The notes below the pieces were generated by a model, which did no database searches, was not told the origin of the DNA, and worked only from the letters and a program-made list of their open reading frames with translations. A DNA stretch of 64,000 bases from Lytechinus variegatus (lineage: Eukaryota; Echinodermata; Echinoidea; Temnopleuroida; Toxopneustidae), in assembly GCF_018143015.1 (NCBI RefSeq), contig NC_054746.1:22024464-22088463 (forward strand), read 5' to 3'. This document shows positions 22,501-34,100 of this stretch, in pieces (position 1 is the first letter of the stretch; each line of letters starts with the position of its first letter). Both the position numbers and the translations under genes were made by a program.

Positions 22501-25500
22501 ATCATAACCTCTGTTTTATTATAGGTTGTTTTTTAATGACTTGATGGAAAGAAGTAATCACTAATCAAAAACTATTTAGCAATTAGAGACAATATGTTAC
22601 AACATACTTGTTCCATGCATGCAAGGACAGGGACATACAGGGACATCCTTTTTAGTAAACATCAAGGAGGGGAAAGGAGAATGGAAGAAAAGGAATTATC
22701 AAAAGAATGGCGTGGATAGTGTAAATATATATTAGACGTATTATACCAATGAGTTAAAAAAAAATGGCGCCACCCTTAGCTCGTATTACCCCCTATATAC
22801 ACAGGCGCCACTTCTATCTGCAAACACATAATCATAATCGTATTCACTATTGTTCATAATAAAAAAAACATAATGTTCTATTTGTTGAATCAAAGTTTAA
22901 TCATCATAATTGCCATCAACAATATCATCATCATCCCCATCATTATCGTCATCGTCATCATTATTATTATCACAATCATCATCAACGTCATCATGATCAT
23001 CATCTAACCATTATAGAAATCCCTGTTCCATTTCAGCTCACCTCCAAGCCAGACTCCAGCAATACATAGACGAGCCGCAATTCCAGGGTAAAGTCAAACT
23101 CTACCGTAACAGCAAACGAGAAGGTCTGATTCGATCCCGCATCTTTGGCGCGGAGCAGTCTCGTGGTCAAGTGGTCACGTTCCTCGACGCCCATTGTGAA
23201 TGCTCTCCGAATTGGCTCGTTCCATTGCTAACAGAAATAGCCCTCAATAGGTAATGGCTCGAGTTTAAGGATTGTTCTCTCTAGTATTCGGGAGAAAACA
23301 CGTTGGACATCATTTTAACAATTTAAACAAGCGATACATTGTCAGTTTCATGCAAACATTTCACGTTTTCAACATAGGAAATTCACTATTATTTCATTAG
23401 GGTGAAATTCATCAAGAATCAGAAAAATTTTCAGAAAAAGTTTCCTTTGCTAAAAAAAAAACTTTGACTTGAAAGAATGCGCCACAAATGGATTTGTTTT
23501 GTTAATTGAAAGCTGTTTTTTAATTATTGTTTTCTATTTTCCTTACTGACGGATTCCTTCCATTTTTTTCTACCATTTCTGCTACCTAATCCAGAACGAC
23601 CGTGGTCTGTCCCACCGTCGATTCGATATCGGCCGATACCTTTGAATATCGATCACAAGGAGATGGTATGTGTCGTGGTGCAATGGATTGGGATTTCTGG
23701 TATAAACGGATCCCAGTTGATCTGAGTAGAAAGAGACTAGGTCTCAAGTATCAAAGCGAACCATACGAGTAAGTTCTCAAAATATTTATTCATTACTCAT
23801 CGTATGCATCATTGCAGTTGTCTATGTATGTCTTTTCCACAGTGACTGTCAGGCATTTATTAAAACAATAACATCCACCGATTAAAGTTCAACTTGTGAC
23901 TGATCATATTTACTCTGATTTATCAACTTGGGTAAAAGCAAGCGTGACAATAATAACATTTCAGACTAGATAAATAGTATTATGCACCTGCACTTTATGT
24001 TTTGTGTTATTTTGAATGAATGAACCAATGTATGAATTACATGTTCACTCTCTTCCTGTTTTTCTACCTTGTTTGTTTCGAATCATTGAGATAATGGCTG
24101 AAGGCCAAATCATGAGAATTAAAGTACGGTCTACTGTATATAATCCAAACCAAAATTTTCAAAGTCTTGCATTTTGTAGAGTTGGTTCAGGTTTTTTTAA
24201 TATGTCTCAACTCTTATATCCTCCCTCTCCATGTTGATATACCATGCATGTCAATATGCCTATATGCTAATACTGGTTTCAATACATATATTTTTCTTCT
24301 TTTTTTAAATTAAATCTTATCTCATATCAGCTCGCCCATAATGGCTGGTGGTTTGTTCGCACTCGACAGAGAATACTTCTTTGAAATCGGTGCTTATGAT
24401 CCAGGACTTCAAATTTGGGGCGGGGAAAACTTCGAAATATCATTTAAGGTCAGTGAATAGAATACTATATTCATTTATAGTCTGATATGATTATGTTAAA
24501 CCATAGTGTCTTGTCTGAAAATTATCATTAGTTTCTTCTCGAGATTGTGCTTCTGCGACATCTCTTTCTCCAAATCTATTTTTTTTCTCAAGCATCAGGA
24601 GGGAGATCTCTGCACAACAGTCTCATTCCCCTTTCAAAAAAAAAACTTGGGAAGTAGACATAAATTGTAGTCGATATACAACAATCAAGAAAATAAACGT
24701 AAATTATCTTGTCACCCTAAATTATTAAAAAGACGGTGGCTTCTGTGATTGATGATAATAAATGAGGTTGCAGTATATGGGGCCCGTTTCATAAAGGACT
24801 TACAACTGTTTTAACTTTGCCATTATGGCAACTACCATAGAAACATTGATTCTGATTGGTTGCTGAGCCCTGTTACCATGGTAGTTGCCATAATGGCAAA
24901 GTTACAACAGTTGTAAGACCTTTATGAAACGGGTCCCAGCAGATCGACAGATCAAGAGATTACTTGAATATTTCGATTGTGTGTAGAAGATATATATATA
25001 TATATTTTTTTGGGGGGGGGTGTCTGTAATATCTAACCAATCAAATGAAGTGTTTCATAAAGTCATGAAGTGATATGCAAGTGATTTTTACTGAAAACTG
25101 CAATGGTGTAAGCTACTGAAATACCTTTATCTCATTGGCTGAAATGAAATTTGCCAGTAATTTAACTAGAAAGCACTTCATGAACCACTACTCGTGTCCC
25201 ACCCTCCCCCTTTTCTTTATTTTACTTATTTCCAGTTTTTTTTTTGCACATTTTCTTACCGGATGTTAAAAATAAACAAACTTATGGGTGTAATGCATGT
25301 ATGCAAAAAGGACAACTTTCTATAGCATTGGAACACTTTATTGATTGTCGGTATATTAACACCACATAAAACTTGTGTCTGATTTAGTCATCGACAGTAA
25401 CCGAAGGATATCTACATAACATCATCTATATAACGTTTTACATGTAATCTGATACTGTAATCAAATTCTTTTGTAACGAATTATTGATTTTTTTAATGGA

Positions 25501-28500
25501 GTCGTTGCAAGGCTTTTCTTTCAGTAATAACAGCTGTTTGTTCCTTCTATTCAACTTCAATTTCCAGATTTGGATGTGTGGAGGGAGGTTAAAGTTTGTT
25601 CCTTGTTCTCGAGTTGGTCACGTGTATAGGAAAGGTGTTCCCTACACCTACCCAGACTCAGGCGTACCTGGTGTCAGCGTTATTCACATGGTAACAAATT
25701 AATTAATCAATTTTAAAGACTTTATATTGTGCACTTCGTGATCTTTTTTCACAATTATATGGTTTGCGACCATTTGCAACCTTTTGGTCGTACGATAGGC
25801 TGCAACAGGCATCAGTTGCTATCTACCTCATCGCACAAAGGCTTTCACAAAAATGCAACAGCTGTCGTACTACACAAGGCCTTGCGTTCACATACTAGTT
25901 TTGCACGAGTGATTGCGAGTGGTTTCACACCAATTTGAAAGTTGGATCGTGCGGTCGCCTACAACGACTTTGAGAGCTCGTAAGACACCAAAGCGATCGA
26001 TCGTACAATACCAAAGAAAAAAATGTTGCAGGCGGTCGTAAACTGACCGGAGATCAATTGTGAAAGGACGATTAAGCACACTGTACTCATGCGATCCATC
26101 TTTTAAACAAATCGAATTTTGCTATAAATGTCGAATTCTGCTTCACTGCAGAGCCTTGTATAGAGTCCTCATCATCTTGAAATCGTAGCCGATCGCAAGA
26201 CTGATATGGGGCCATTGCGATTTGGAATGGAATTCCTCCTTAAATTCCTACAGGGTTGCTTGCAATAGACCGGAATTTCGATTCTAGTATTGATACATTC
26301 CGAACTTTAATCTTTAAGATATTATAGGTTTGAAATTATGTGTGATACTACTATAGCCGATTTTGTTTTATGCAGTGGCGTAGACAGGTCCTTAGACCTG
26401 GGGGGGATGATCCCTAGCTGGGTCATACTTTATATATTATATATATATTTATATATACATATATATATATAATTAATATATAAATATAAAGAATGAAGGA
26501 GATAACGTACTCGATAAAAACAAAATATCATGGGCCAAAGCAGACGAGTTAAAGATAACAAAATAACACGATCTGCCTCATGGATTATCTCGTGTGTCTT
26601 TTAATCACTTTGCTTTCAGCAATAAACAGGGCATCCAGTAATAAACAAACTTCCTTGCACATTTTTCATGGCAGTAATCTTTTGTTTGATTAATGACAAT
26701 GAGTAAAGATGATCATAAGAGAAATGTCATTTGTCGGATGTCTAGTTATCATCTTGGTCATGACAGTCCTGCTAAACATGATCTAGAATAACTAGTATTC
26801 CTTATTTTACTAGTATAGTAGTATACTCTTTTAAAAGTAGCGATATTGTTGATGATCAAACGAATGAATCAACAACTAAAGGAATAAACAAATAAACAGC
26901 CAAATAACTAAAAAAATATCAATTACAATTATAGTAATAGGGGTAAAATAAAAAAAAAGCTCAACATTATATTTCTTATCCACGTGCAGATATGCGGACA
27001 CTAAAATGATAAGCACACTCTGTTTAAAATTACCATGATTACAAAGGCTTGATTGAATTAAGTATGGAAATGAAATAAACCTCACCGGGTTGTCGGAAGT
27101 AAACTGTATAGATAGTAACTTGTTATAATTTCGATTCATTTCTTATTATGTACCTTGTTATGATGATTATGATAAAAACATAGGTAAGGAAATGTAACAG
27201 TTTATAACCTTCAAACCTAGAAGACTGCGCACGTACAGAAATCACTGGTATAAGTAATTCCAAAATACATTGCGCCTCGACTTACTTCTTCTTGAAACTG
27301 GAAGACGTTTATTTTCACCCAATATAGTTATGCAAAACAGTCCTTAACAGTAAAGGATTATAATGCCCAACATGAAGGAAAAACAGCCTAACGATCCTTA
27401 AATGTATATGACGACGCAAGACAGTTGTTATTACTTAAAACTTGCAAGTTGTAAATGCATATAAGATGATTGACTCTGAATAAAAGTCCAATTTTGATCA
27501 TGTTTGTCATTGCTGTACGTTATGATTATTACTGCTATTATTATTGATTGATTTTAACTAGCATTCATTGCTTTATTACTGTATAGTTTTGCTTCTTCCC
27601 CCACAGAAACCTGGGGGGATGATTGTACACACCATCCCCCCCACCTAAAATTCTGGGGGATGCATCCCCCCATCCCCCCCGCTATCTACGCCGCTGGTTT
27701 TATGTAGAGTGCAGAAATATATTATGATGAAAATTCCGTTATAATTAAAAAAGTCGTTTTACATATTTTTACAATATAGTGATGAAAAATGCCATGCTAC
27801 AGCAGACCCGTTATATTTAAGCTTAAATTTGAGAAAATATTCACGCCATTTATTTGCAAAATTATTACTTTCTTTGTATCAGAACTACATGCGAGTAGCC
27901 GAAGTTTGGATGGACGACTTTAAAGAATATTTCTACACCGCCAGACCAGATTTGCGCGGAAAACCCTACGGTGACATCGGGGAACAGATTCGATTCAGAC
28001 GGCACAACTGTCCGAAGAGTTTTAAATGGTTCATGGAAGAGATTGCATTTGATTCATTAGAGAAATTTCCTCCACCGCCTCCTAACCAGGGATGGGGAGA
28101 GGTAAGAATGGATTTGTTTACAAATATTTTTAAACACAGCCATGTAAATGCAGTAATTCCAGTTGACATGCAGCCACAATTCATCGATTGTCTAACACTT
28201 TCACCATTAACAACAAGCAATTTCGAACATTTCAAAAAATATGAAATCTTGAGTTTTTCTTGAATAAGCCAGTTCGTAGTTCCTTTCTGCGCATGATCAA
28301 AAGATTCTACGCATGATCAGAAGAAGGCCATTTGTACTAAAGTGACATGGTGCTTTAAAATCTAATGAGATAAGCTCCAACTTTGATGTCTTGATTATTC
28401 ATATATTCTTTTGAATTGTCGTTTTCATTTACATCCACAAAAAAACAACAATGCTTCCACGAACGACTGGTATTTCACAGTTTGTCAAGTACATTGTGCA

Positions 28501-30864
28501 ACATGCTAAGATATGCATTCAAAGTAGGAATGCAACAAATACCTTCATCAAGTGTTCATTGGTGTGCTATTCTAGTCACCTGGTCTATTCAATTTCTTCA
28601 TCCTGCTATGTAAGGCAAGCTTACGTAATATCTTGCTTTGAAATCTGCCTATCATGATGAAAGAAATGAAAGGTCATTTGACCAAAATTGCCCATGAAGT
28701 AACTACGAACTGGTCTATTCAGTTTCAAGAAGTAAACCATGGACTGAATGGCAATCCTTCCAATCTCTCTCGTAACCCTAATTCAGCTTAGCTTATCTAC
28801 TTGCTGTACCACAATCTCATAATTCATGGGGAGTCGATCATTCCAATATGCTGGGCCATTCCTACGGAATAAACTTCCAAAAGATATCGGCAGGGTTTCC
28901 TTTTTTTCTTTTCTTTAATACTGCGCCATGAGCATCTTTTTATGATGGATACCGGCGCATTAGGAATGTCTAATTATAATTAATATTATTATTGGCTCGT
29001 GAACAAATACTCTAAGGGTTGGTATCATCATTATGTGTACCCTTAAACACTCGAGGATCATCTGCACGAGCCCGAGTTTTCAAATAATCACGCTATTTCG
29101 GCAAACTATTCCGATCTGAACAATCTCGAGATTATTTGTAATGACACTAGATGGCGCGAAACTGGGTTCTGACCACAGAGTGGTGGTTTTCCAGCATTTA
29201 TTAAATACCTTTTCCCCTAGATTGTTTCAAGACTGTTCAAATGAAAGAATAAATTGCCGAATTATTTAATGTTTATGATTATATTTCTTTGTCACAGATT
29301 AAGTCGGTACACACAGGATTGTGTGTTGATAGCATGGGACACCAAGGAACAGCAGGGGGAGAGGTCAGTGTGTACATATGTTAAAGTTTATATTAGTGTC
29401 TTATGATTTGTTAATGCATAGACTATTCTCTTAGACCAATAAGGTAGCAGGAAGAAAGGTATATTGTTTCAAGTTACTTCCACCTTCTCATGATAACGTG
29501 ATGTGTAAAACATACGGTTATTTCATACCATACCATATAAAGATAGAAGCTTCGTTTTAGCCAAAAATATATATCATTGATAACTATATCCTCGACTCAT
29601 GACCTTCATGGACAGACTATCGATGTGTTGTGAATTTGTATGTTTAAAAAATGTAATGTTTCCCTATATCTATGAGAGCATGGTAACCCCATCAAAATCC
29701 ATCTCAGGTATACTTTCATTTTCGAAAAAAAAATAAAGAAAATAAATTATCCAGGAAAGGGGAGACTTGTTTGTCCGAATTTAAGAAATACAATAAACAT
29801 CAAATACAAAAGTTAATTCTAAAACATAATATAGATATCAAATCGGAGGATAGCCCAATAATTCAGCAATGTTGATATAACATTGCTTACATTTCTTTAG
29901 GGTTCTGGAAAATATTCACTCCACTTTCACCGAGGAAAGTAGGGAAAACGTTTGAAAATTTAGAAATTTTCGTCCAACAGTCGTTCTTTTTCAAACAAAG
30001 TATTGATTTAATAACATATCCGTGAATTATGCTCATTTATCTTTTTTTTGGTCGATTTTGTTTTTACAGGCTGGTGTTTATTATTGTCATGGTATGGGAG
30101 GTAATCAGAGGTTTCGTTTTACTGGTCCAGGCCAAATCATCCTGTATGATTACTGTTTCTACGTAGATGGGACCAGAGTCAGGATAGACAAGTGCAATAG
30201 AGTTCAGTATTCATCGTTCTGGGACTATGATGAGGTATGTGTTATAGGCATAGGGCGGATGTTTCTCTATGCATTATTTATATTCCATATATAGACATAC
30301 CCAGGGATGGTGTCACAGGGGACAGTGGCCTCTATGATTTTGTCAAGTAGCGAAAGGGAGGGTGTGGAAGGGGGGGGGGGTGGTAAAGAAGGAAGAAAGG
30401 TGTGACAAAAGGGGGTCTGGGTCGTTACTATGGGGAGCAGTATGCAAAGGATCTATGATAGATTCTATGTATGACGAAAAAATCAGCAAAATTGATTCAG
30501 CCAATTCCGAGAAAAGTTGGCGACAAACAAAGGTGCCAAGAATAAATAAATAACTAGAATTTAATTCGTCATGCGGACGTGTCGCCCTTGTCTGACGCAA
30601 ATACTTAGTCAATGTGAAGAGCATCATATTATAAGATAAACTCTATCAGAGGTCTGCGAAAATAATATTTATTTTTGCTGTCTTTATTTTCATTTTCTGC
30701 AGGTTAACCAACGATTCCAGTTGAAGAACACAAATAAATGCCTTGATCACAATAGCAACGAACATACCCTTTTTGTCAGTGAATGTGATAATGAAAAGAG
30801 CACCCAGCAATTTCAAATTAACCCTCCAGAGGAATTACAAATACAACCAAAAGCTGTTCGGTAG
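16386..30864 (+). CDS. GALNT7: polypeptide N-acetylgalactosaminyltransferase 7-like, 11 exons
   Basis: Type II Golgi membrane enzyme that transfers GalNAc from UDP-GalNAc to Ser/Thr of (glyco)peptides in mucin-type O-glycosylation. Splicing 16386-16583, 21252-21475, 22267-22433, 23037-23250, 23595-23768, 24331-24448, 25568-25690, 27883-28101, 29298-29363, 30070-30234 and 30703-30864 gives 609 codons plus stop, all with GT..AG introns and compatible phases. Residues 17-36 are the signal anchor. The GT27 domain carries VVFHNEGWS (158-166), the DAH metal motif (247-249), WGGEN (355-359) and the metal-binding His in RVGH (383). A ricin-type lectin domain covers about 480-609. Wording such as [42 protein letters not shown] and YCHGMGGNQ matches GALNT7 better than GALNT1 or GALNT10 as remembered; GALNT7 enzymes prefer already glycosylated acceptors. 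Subfamily assignment rests on memory, not a search. Confidence 0.92.
16740..16808 (+). repeat. 30-bp-stem hairpin in GALNT7 intron 1
   Basis: Arms 16740-16769 and 16779-16808 pair with two mismatches around a 9-base loop (ATACACCCA). The inner 19 bp, TAAAGTTCTATCCACTCAT, is perfect. The size is that of a small pre-miRNA, but a tiny fold-back transposon is equally possible. Confidence 0.8.
17596..19306 (-). mobile_element. long non-autonomous element, copy 2 (inverted, shorter)
   Basis: Reverse complement of the 9602-13821 layout. Head at 19306-19260 (CATAGGCGGATCCAGGACCA) with a purine block containing GACGAATGAATAAAATAAG at 19130-19250. Tail at 17596-17690 (CAGGGGCGGATCCAG with CCCCAATTGGCCGCTC). 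The interior has diverged GCGAGCGCGAAGCGCGAGC-type motifs near 17885, 17967, 18087, 18352, 18661, 18778, 18891 and 19070. A 26-bp segment is tandemly duplicated at 17709-17763. Flanks are G/T-rich without a perfect duplication. It lies within intron 1 of the GALNT7-like gene. Confidence 0.7.
20010..20601. mobile_element. fold-back MITE, about 590 bp, in GALNT7 intron 1
   Basis: Ends TTAAAGGGGAATGAAACC and GGTTTCATTCTCCTTTAA are complementary. The arms align for roughly 190 bases through AAATCGGACAAATAATGAG, TTATGAGCA and GTGTGATGTCACTGATGAAC. No coding capacity. Confidence 0.85.
21252..21475 (+). CDS. GALNT7: GALNT7-like exon 2: stem and start of GT27 region
   Basis: Follows a TTTTACCACAG acceptor. 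Encodes a proline/glycine-rich stem and then [20 protein letters not shown], the conserved lead-in to the catalytic domain. Ends GA|GTAAGT with two bases of the codon left over. Confidence 0.88.
22267..22433 (+). CDS. GALNT7: GALNT7-like exon 3: UDP-binding N-terminal half
   Basis: Acceptor TTTTAG. Encodes [20 protein letters not shown] and ILVDDFSDK, the Rossmann-like start of the GT27 fold. Ends AAAT|GTAAGT. Confidence 0.95.
22915..23010 (+). repeat. (ATC)n-type trinucleotide repeat in intron
   Basis: Imperfect run of ATCATC / GTCATC triplets just upstream of exon 4 of the GALNT7-like gene. Confidence 0.8.
23037..23250 (+). CDS. GALNT7: GALNT7-like exon 4: DXH metal site
   Basis: Acceptor CCATTTCAG. 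Encodes [13 protein letters not shown] and TFLDAHCE; Asp247 and His249 form the DXH motif that binds manganese and the nucleotide sugar. Ends AATAG|GTAATG. Confidence 0.95.
23595..23768 (+). CDS. GALNT7: GALNT7-like exon 5
   Basis: Acceptor ATCCAG. Encodes [13 protein letters not shown].. and the [11 protein letters not shown] segment typical of the family centre. Ends TACGA|GTAAGT. Confidence 0.93.
24331..24448 (+). CDS. GALNT7: GALNT7-like exon 6: acceptor-site loop
   Basis: Encodes [20 protein letters not shown] and [14 protein letters not shown], the most conserved stretch of GT27 enzymes. Ends TTTAAG|GTCAGT, phase 0. Confidence 0.95.
24780..24937. mobile_element. 158-bp fold-back MITE (GGGCCCGTTTCATAAA)
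   Basis: Nearly perfect hairpin: GGGCCCGTTTCATAAAGG.. pairs with ..CCTTTATGAAACGGGTCCC and, inside, TTTGCCATTATGGCAACTAC with GTAGTTGCCATAATGGCAAA. Termini of this kind are common in marine invertebrate genomes (general knowledge). Located in intron 6 of the GALNT7-like gene. Confidence 0.85.
25568..25690 (+). CDS. GALNT7: GALNT7-like exon 7: third metal ligand
   Basis: Encodes [20 protein letters not shown]; His383 in RVGH is the usual third metal ligand. Ends CACATG|GTAACA, phase 0, in agreement with exon 8. Confidence 0.93.
26373..27696. mobile_element. 1.3 kb non-autonomous hAT-like element
   Basis: Begins CAGTGGCGTAGACAGG and ends with the inverse CTATCTACGCCGCTG. It is flanked by a perfect 8-bp target duplication GTTTTATG (26365-26372 and 27697-27704), the length made by hAT transposases. 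The ends are rich in GGGGGGATG. The interior is AT-rich with a short TATA-rich tract near 26430-26480 and no transposase ORF. It lies in GALNT7 intron 7. Confidence 0.93.
27883..28101 (+). CDS. GALNT7: GALNT7-like exon 8: end of catalytic domain
   Basis: Acceptor TTTGTATCAG. Encodes [27 protein letters not shown] and [15 protein letters not shown], then a proline-rich linker ([13 protein letters not shown]) to the lectin domain. Ends GAG|GTAAGA, phase 0. Confidence 0.95.
28269..28713. mobile_element. possible fold-back element in GALNT7 intron 8
   Basis: CCAGTTCGTAGTT at the left end is the inverse of AACTACGAACTGG at the right end. The inverted match is short (about 13-16 bases), so the call is tentative. 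Confidence 0.5.
29298..29363 (+). CDS. GALNT7: GALNT7-like exon 9: lectin alpha repeat start
   Basis: 22 codons, [20 protein letters not shown].., containing CVD in place of the canonical CLD of ricin-type repeats. Ends GAG|GTCAGT, phase 0. Confidence 0.9.
30070..30234 (+). CDS. GALNT7: GALNT7-like exon 10: lectin alpha/beta repeats
   Basis: Encodes [17 protein letters not shown] and [18 protein letters not shown]. The QxW position of the alpha repeat is QRF. Ends GATGAG|GTATGT, phase 0. Confidence 0.92.
30703..30864 (+). CDS. GALNT7: GALNT7-like exon 11: lectin gamma repeat and stop
   Basis: Acceptor TTTTCTGCAG. Encodes [18 protein letters not shown] and [17 protein letters not shown], then a short tail and TAG at 30862-30864. 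The gamma repeat keeps CLD but has QQF rather than QxW. Confidence 0.93.
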   Translation, partial: VNQRFQLKNTNKCLDHNSNEHTLFVSECDNEKSTQQFQINPPEELQIQPKAVR

Positions 30865-31138
30865 CATATCCCTTCATAATTATAGTAGCACATACTGTTG
30901 AGGATTTCATACAAGATTGTTATTAGCTTTAAAAGCCATTTTAAGGGTGTTTTAATTAGTTAGATAATTATAAACAATGAATTATATTCATGAATACCGT
31001 CTATACAACCTGTATAAGGCTGAAATCTCCAATTTTATAACAGTGACTGAAAGTCAATACAACATGAATAACAATTACAAGTTTTAATTAGCTGGTGGAG
31101 AAATTAATGTTAATAATGTCTCTCTTTTTTAGTTTCTC

Positions 31139-31144
31139 AATAAA
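31139..31144 (+). promoter_or_regulatory. polyadenylation signal candidate for GALNT7-like gene
   Basis: AATAAA 275 bases after the stop codon, the first canonical signal downstream. Confidence 0.55.
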
Positions 31145-34100
31145 GTGGTGAACATAGTTTCCAAAGGGCCTAGAATTAAAAGGCCTACAGATGTCAGCAT
31201 ACGATACATGGTAAAAACTTGGTTTATTTTAAAAATGTCGTGAGATCAGATAAGAAAATGAATTGACAGTGGGTACTTATCCACAGTCATAATCACTTAA
31301 ATCTGCATCGTATCGCTTCGATATAAAGTTCGGGAAAACTTTGTATGTTACCCGTCTAACCACAACTACAAATTAATTCTCGTACATTTATTATTGTTAT
31401 TCCAATATAGAAACAAAGTAAACATGTGTTGCAAGTCGGTTTATTATTGTTTTTAAAGAATTTGGATCGTATGACCCGAGTTTTCGTTCATCAATTTAAA
31501 AACTTTCTAAGCAACTCATTTTCAAAAATATTCGTTTGCCAAAACTACCATTTTAGATTTTAAAAAGTCAACGTAATTTCTTGATACCATTTCCTTATAT
31601 CTGCCTTGGTTAAGAATTATGATGTATTTTCACGGACATCTAGCTCGGGTTGTGAGTTTGTGGTTTGGTGTAGATGTCTTTACATTCCTTTGTATTTATT
31701 TATTTCGTGTTTTTTAGTTTTACATTAAGTTTAATTTGATTAAGTTTGCCCCTAAGTATAGCATATTGGAATTAACAGTATTAAGAAATATTATAAAGCA
31801 GCTAATTTTGTGGCAAATCATTGTGTATCAAAATGTTTGGTAACACAACCGGGATGCTAATTAATGAGATAGACGCAGTGTCTCATCATGGCCCCGCAGC
31901 AGGGGTGCTAAGCACCAAAAAAAAATCCTTAGGGGTGCTGCGTGTAATATTCTCCATAGGCAGCACCCCAGGTATATATTCTAAAAGATGTGTAACAAAA
32001 TGAAATAAAATCTATCCAAAATGACTTTTATCAAATTTCTCGGGACCAATTTGACTTCCATTTTGGAGTGAACCCCCCCCCCCATTTCTCGGGACCAATT
32101 TGAATTCCATTCTGTAGTGAAAGCCTTTTTTTCTTTTCAAATTACATCAGCACCCCTACTTAAAATTCGTTCCAAGGGCCCTGTGTCTCATGATATTGTA
32201 CGATCTTAATTTTTTAACTCCTCATTATGATATTGACACTATACATTTATCAATTTACGTGCAATTGACAGACGTATATCAATAAGAAAGTTGTCAGTTC
32301 TGAAAACAATTAAATGTCTTCATGGATAAACTGTAGATTACACCCTTGTTGATGACAGTGGTCTGTTAAAAGGATAATATTTTATAAGGACCTGTTCATG
32401 CGATTAAAAAAATGAGAAACAGAGAAAATGAAAAAGAAATATGAACGTTCTAGAATAAACCTACTCTGTTTTAAGTATTGACTTTGTGAGCTAATGCGCT
32501 GTACCGGAACATCAACCAAAAACGTGCAATTTGTTCGCGAAAGATATTTGTTTACTAGTATCTTTGAATTATTTATTTACACATAAAATCGAAATAAATA
32601 ATTGATATATTGAATCATTTAATTCCATTTATGGAGTCTGTAATTTAGCGCATATAGTCTGGGTATTGCTTTATGTCACTGCGCAAAGATTCAAGACTCT
32701 ATTGATGATTGCTTGTGAACATTAATTTTTTTTTTTTTTTGGGGGGCGGTTTATTCTTCTTTATAAAGAAGTATTTAGCAAATTGTTAGAAATAAAAACC
32801 CGATTTCTATGTCCATGTTTTTTTTTTGATTCAGGAAATGATAATCTGTCAATAATGTTGGTCATATAAAAGAATGATGGTATTATATTTCTGTTGTTTT
32901 ATTATTGTACTTCGTTTTCTAAACTGTGTGTGGTAATATTCCTATTTATTGTTGACAATGTCTTTCATTAATAAGGCACTTAACATTCCTAAGTGTCTTT
33001 GAAAGAGATTTATCTGATTATGGTATTTTTAATTCATATAATATCTCTTAATCCATAAAGGCAATACTAACGACGTAATTTCCATTTTCGTTCATGTAAA
33101 ATATGTTGCGTTGTTGAGTCGTAACTCAATTGTTGTTTTTTAACAATAATTTCTACTGAACTATAATGATGGTATTATGTAACAACATCGTACAATAAAT
33201 TAAATCCACATCAGGCCAAGAGGTGACGTGCATATTTGTCAGATTATTCACGTCAAACGATTATTTACTAATAACATCAATGATTTTCATTATTTAGAAT
33301 AGATGAAAAAAAAATGTTTTACAAAACAAACATGTTTCTTTTTCAACCAATATTGGGTCAGTTTTATTCAATATTTTTAGAGCGAAGATGTGAAATCCTA
33401 CATTCTGAAAAAAGGATTGGTCAAAGCACGGAACTACATCCGATGTGTCGTTAATTATGACGTTCGACTGATAATAACCACCATAATTATATCTACAATT
33501 TTTTGGTGGTTTTTAACCAATAAACTGGTTGGTTTTCACGATTTTTCGTCGGCTGGACACATTTCATCAACAGATTTGTTATATTAACCAATTCTTTTCT
33601 CAGTGCGCACGTTTAAGATTTAGTAACAGAAGACGTATAGTTTCGGATTATCTCACAATGTTCCTCCTCTTTAGTTTGTAGTCATATCGGATATTCTTTG
33701 TAATTCTTTTCTCTCTTTTTTTTCACAGTTCGGTTGACATTATTATGATACTAATGAATATTCTTTTAACTAAATTTTCTTTAACACCGAGAAGTGAGTT
33801 TACGTTCTAAAATTATACAGACCCATATAATGGTTGAAAGAAAACCGTGATAATAGTACAAAAAGTAATAAAATTTTGCATCTGTTGCTTATATCCCATG
33901 TCTCTCTTTATTATGACTTGTGTGGATACGAATTTTTATATCTGGAAATTTGATCATGACATCTAGATTTTTTTTTTATAAAATGATGTTTGGGTTTCAC
34001 TTAAGAAAACAAGTTGATCTAAATGAAACGTTATAAATATAAATTCTAATTTTATTAAATTTGTAATAGATGATAGTTATACATAACAAATAAACAAGAC

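Noticed and set aside
25729-26079. Possible extra GALNT7 exon or element after exon 7
   Set aside because: ORFs on both strands lack family motifs, exon 7 joins exon 8 in phase, and no inverted ends were found.
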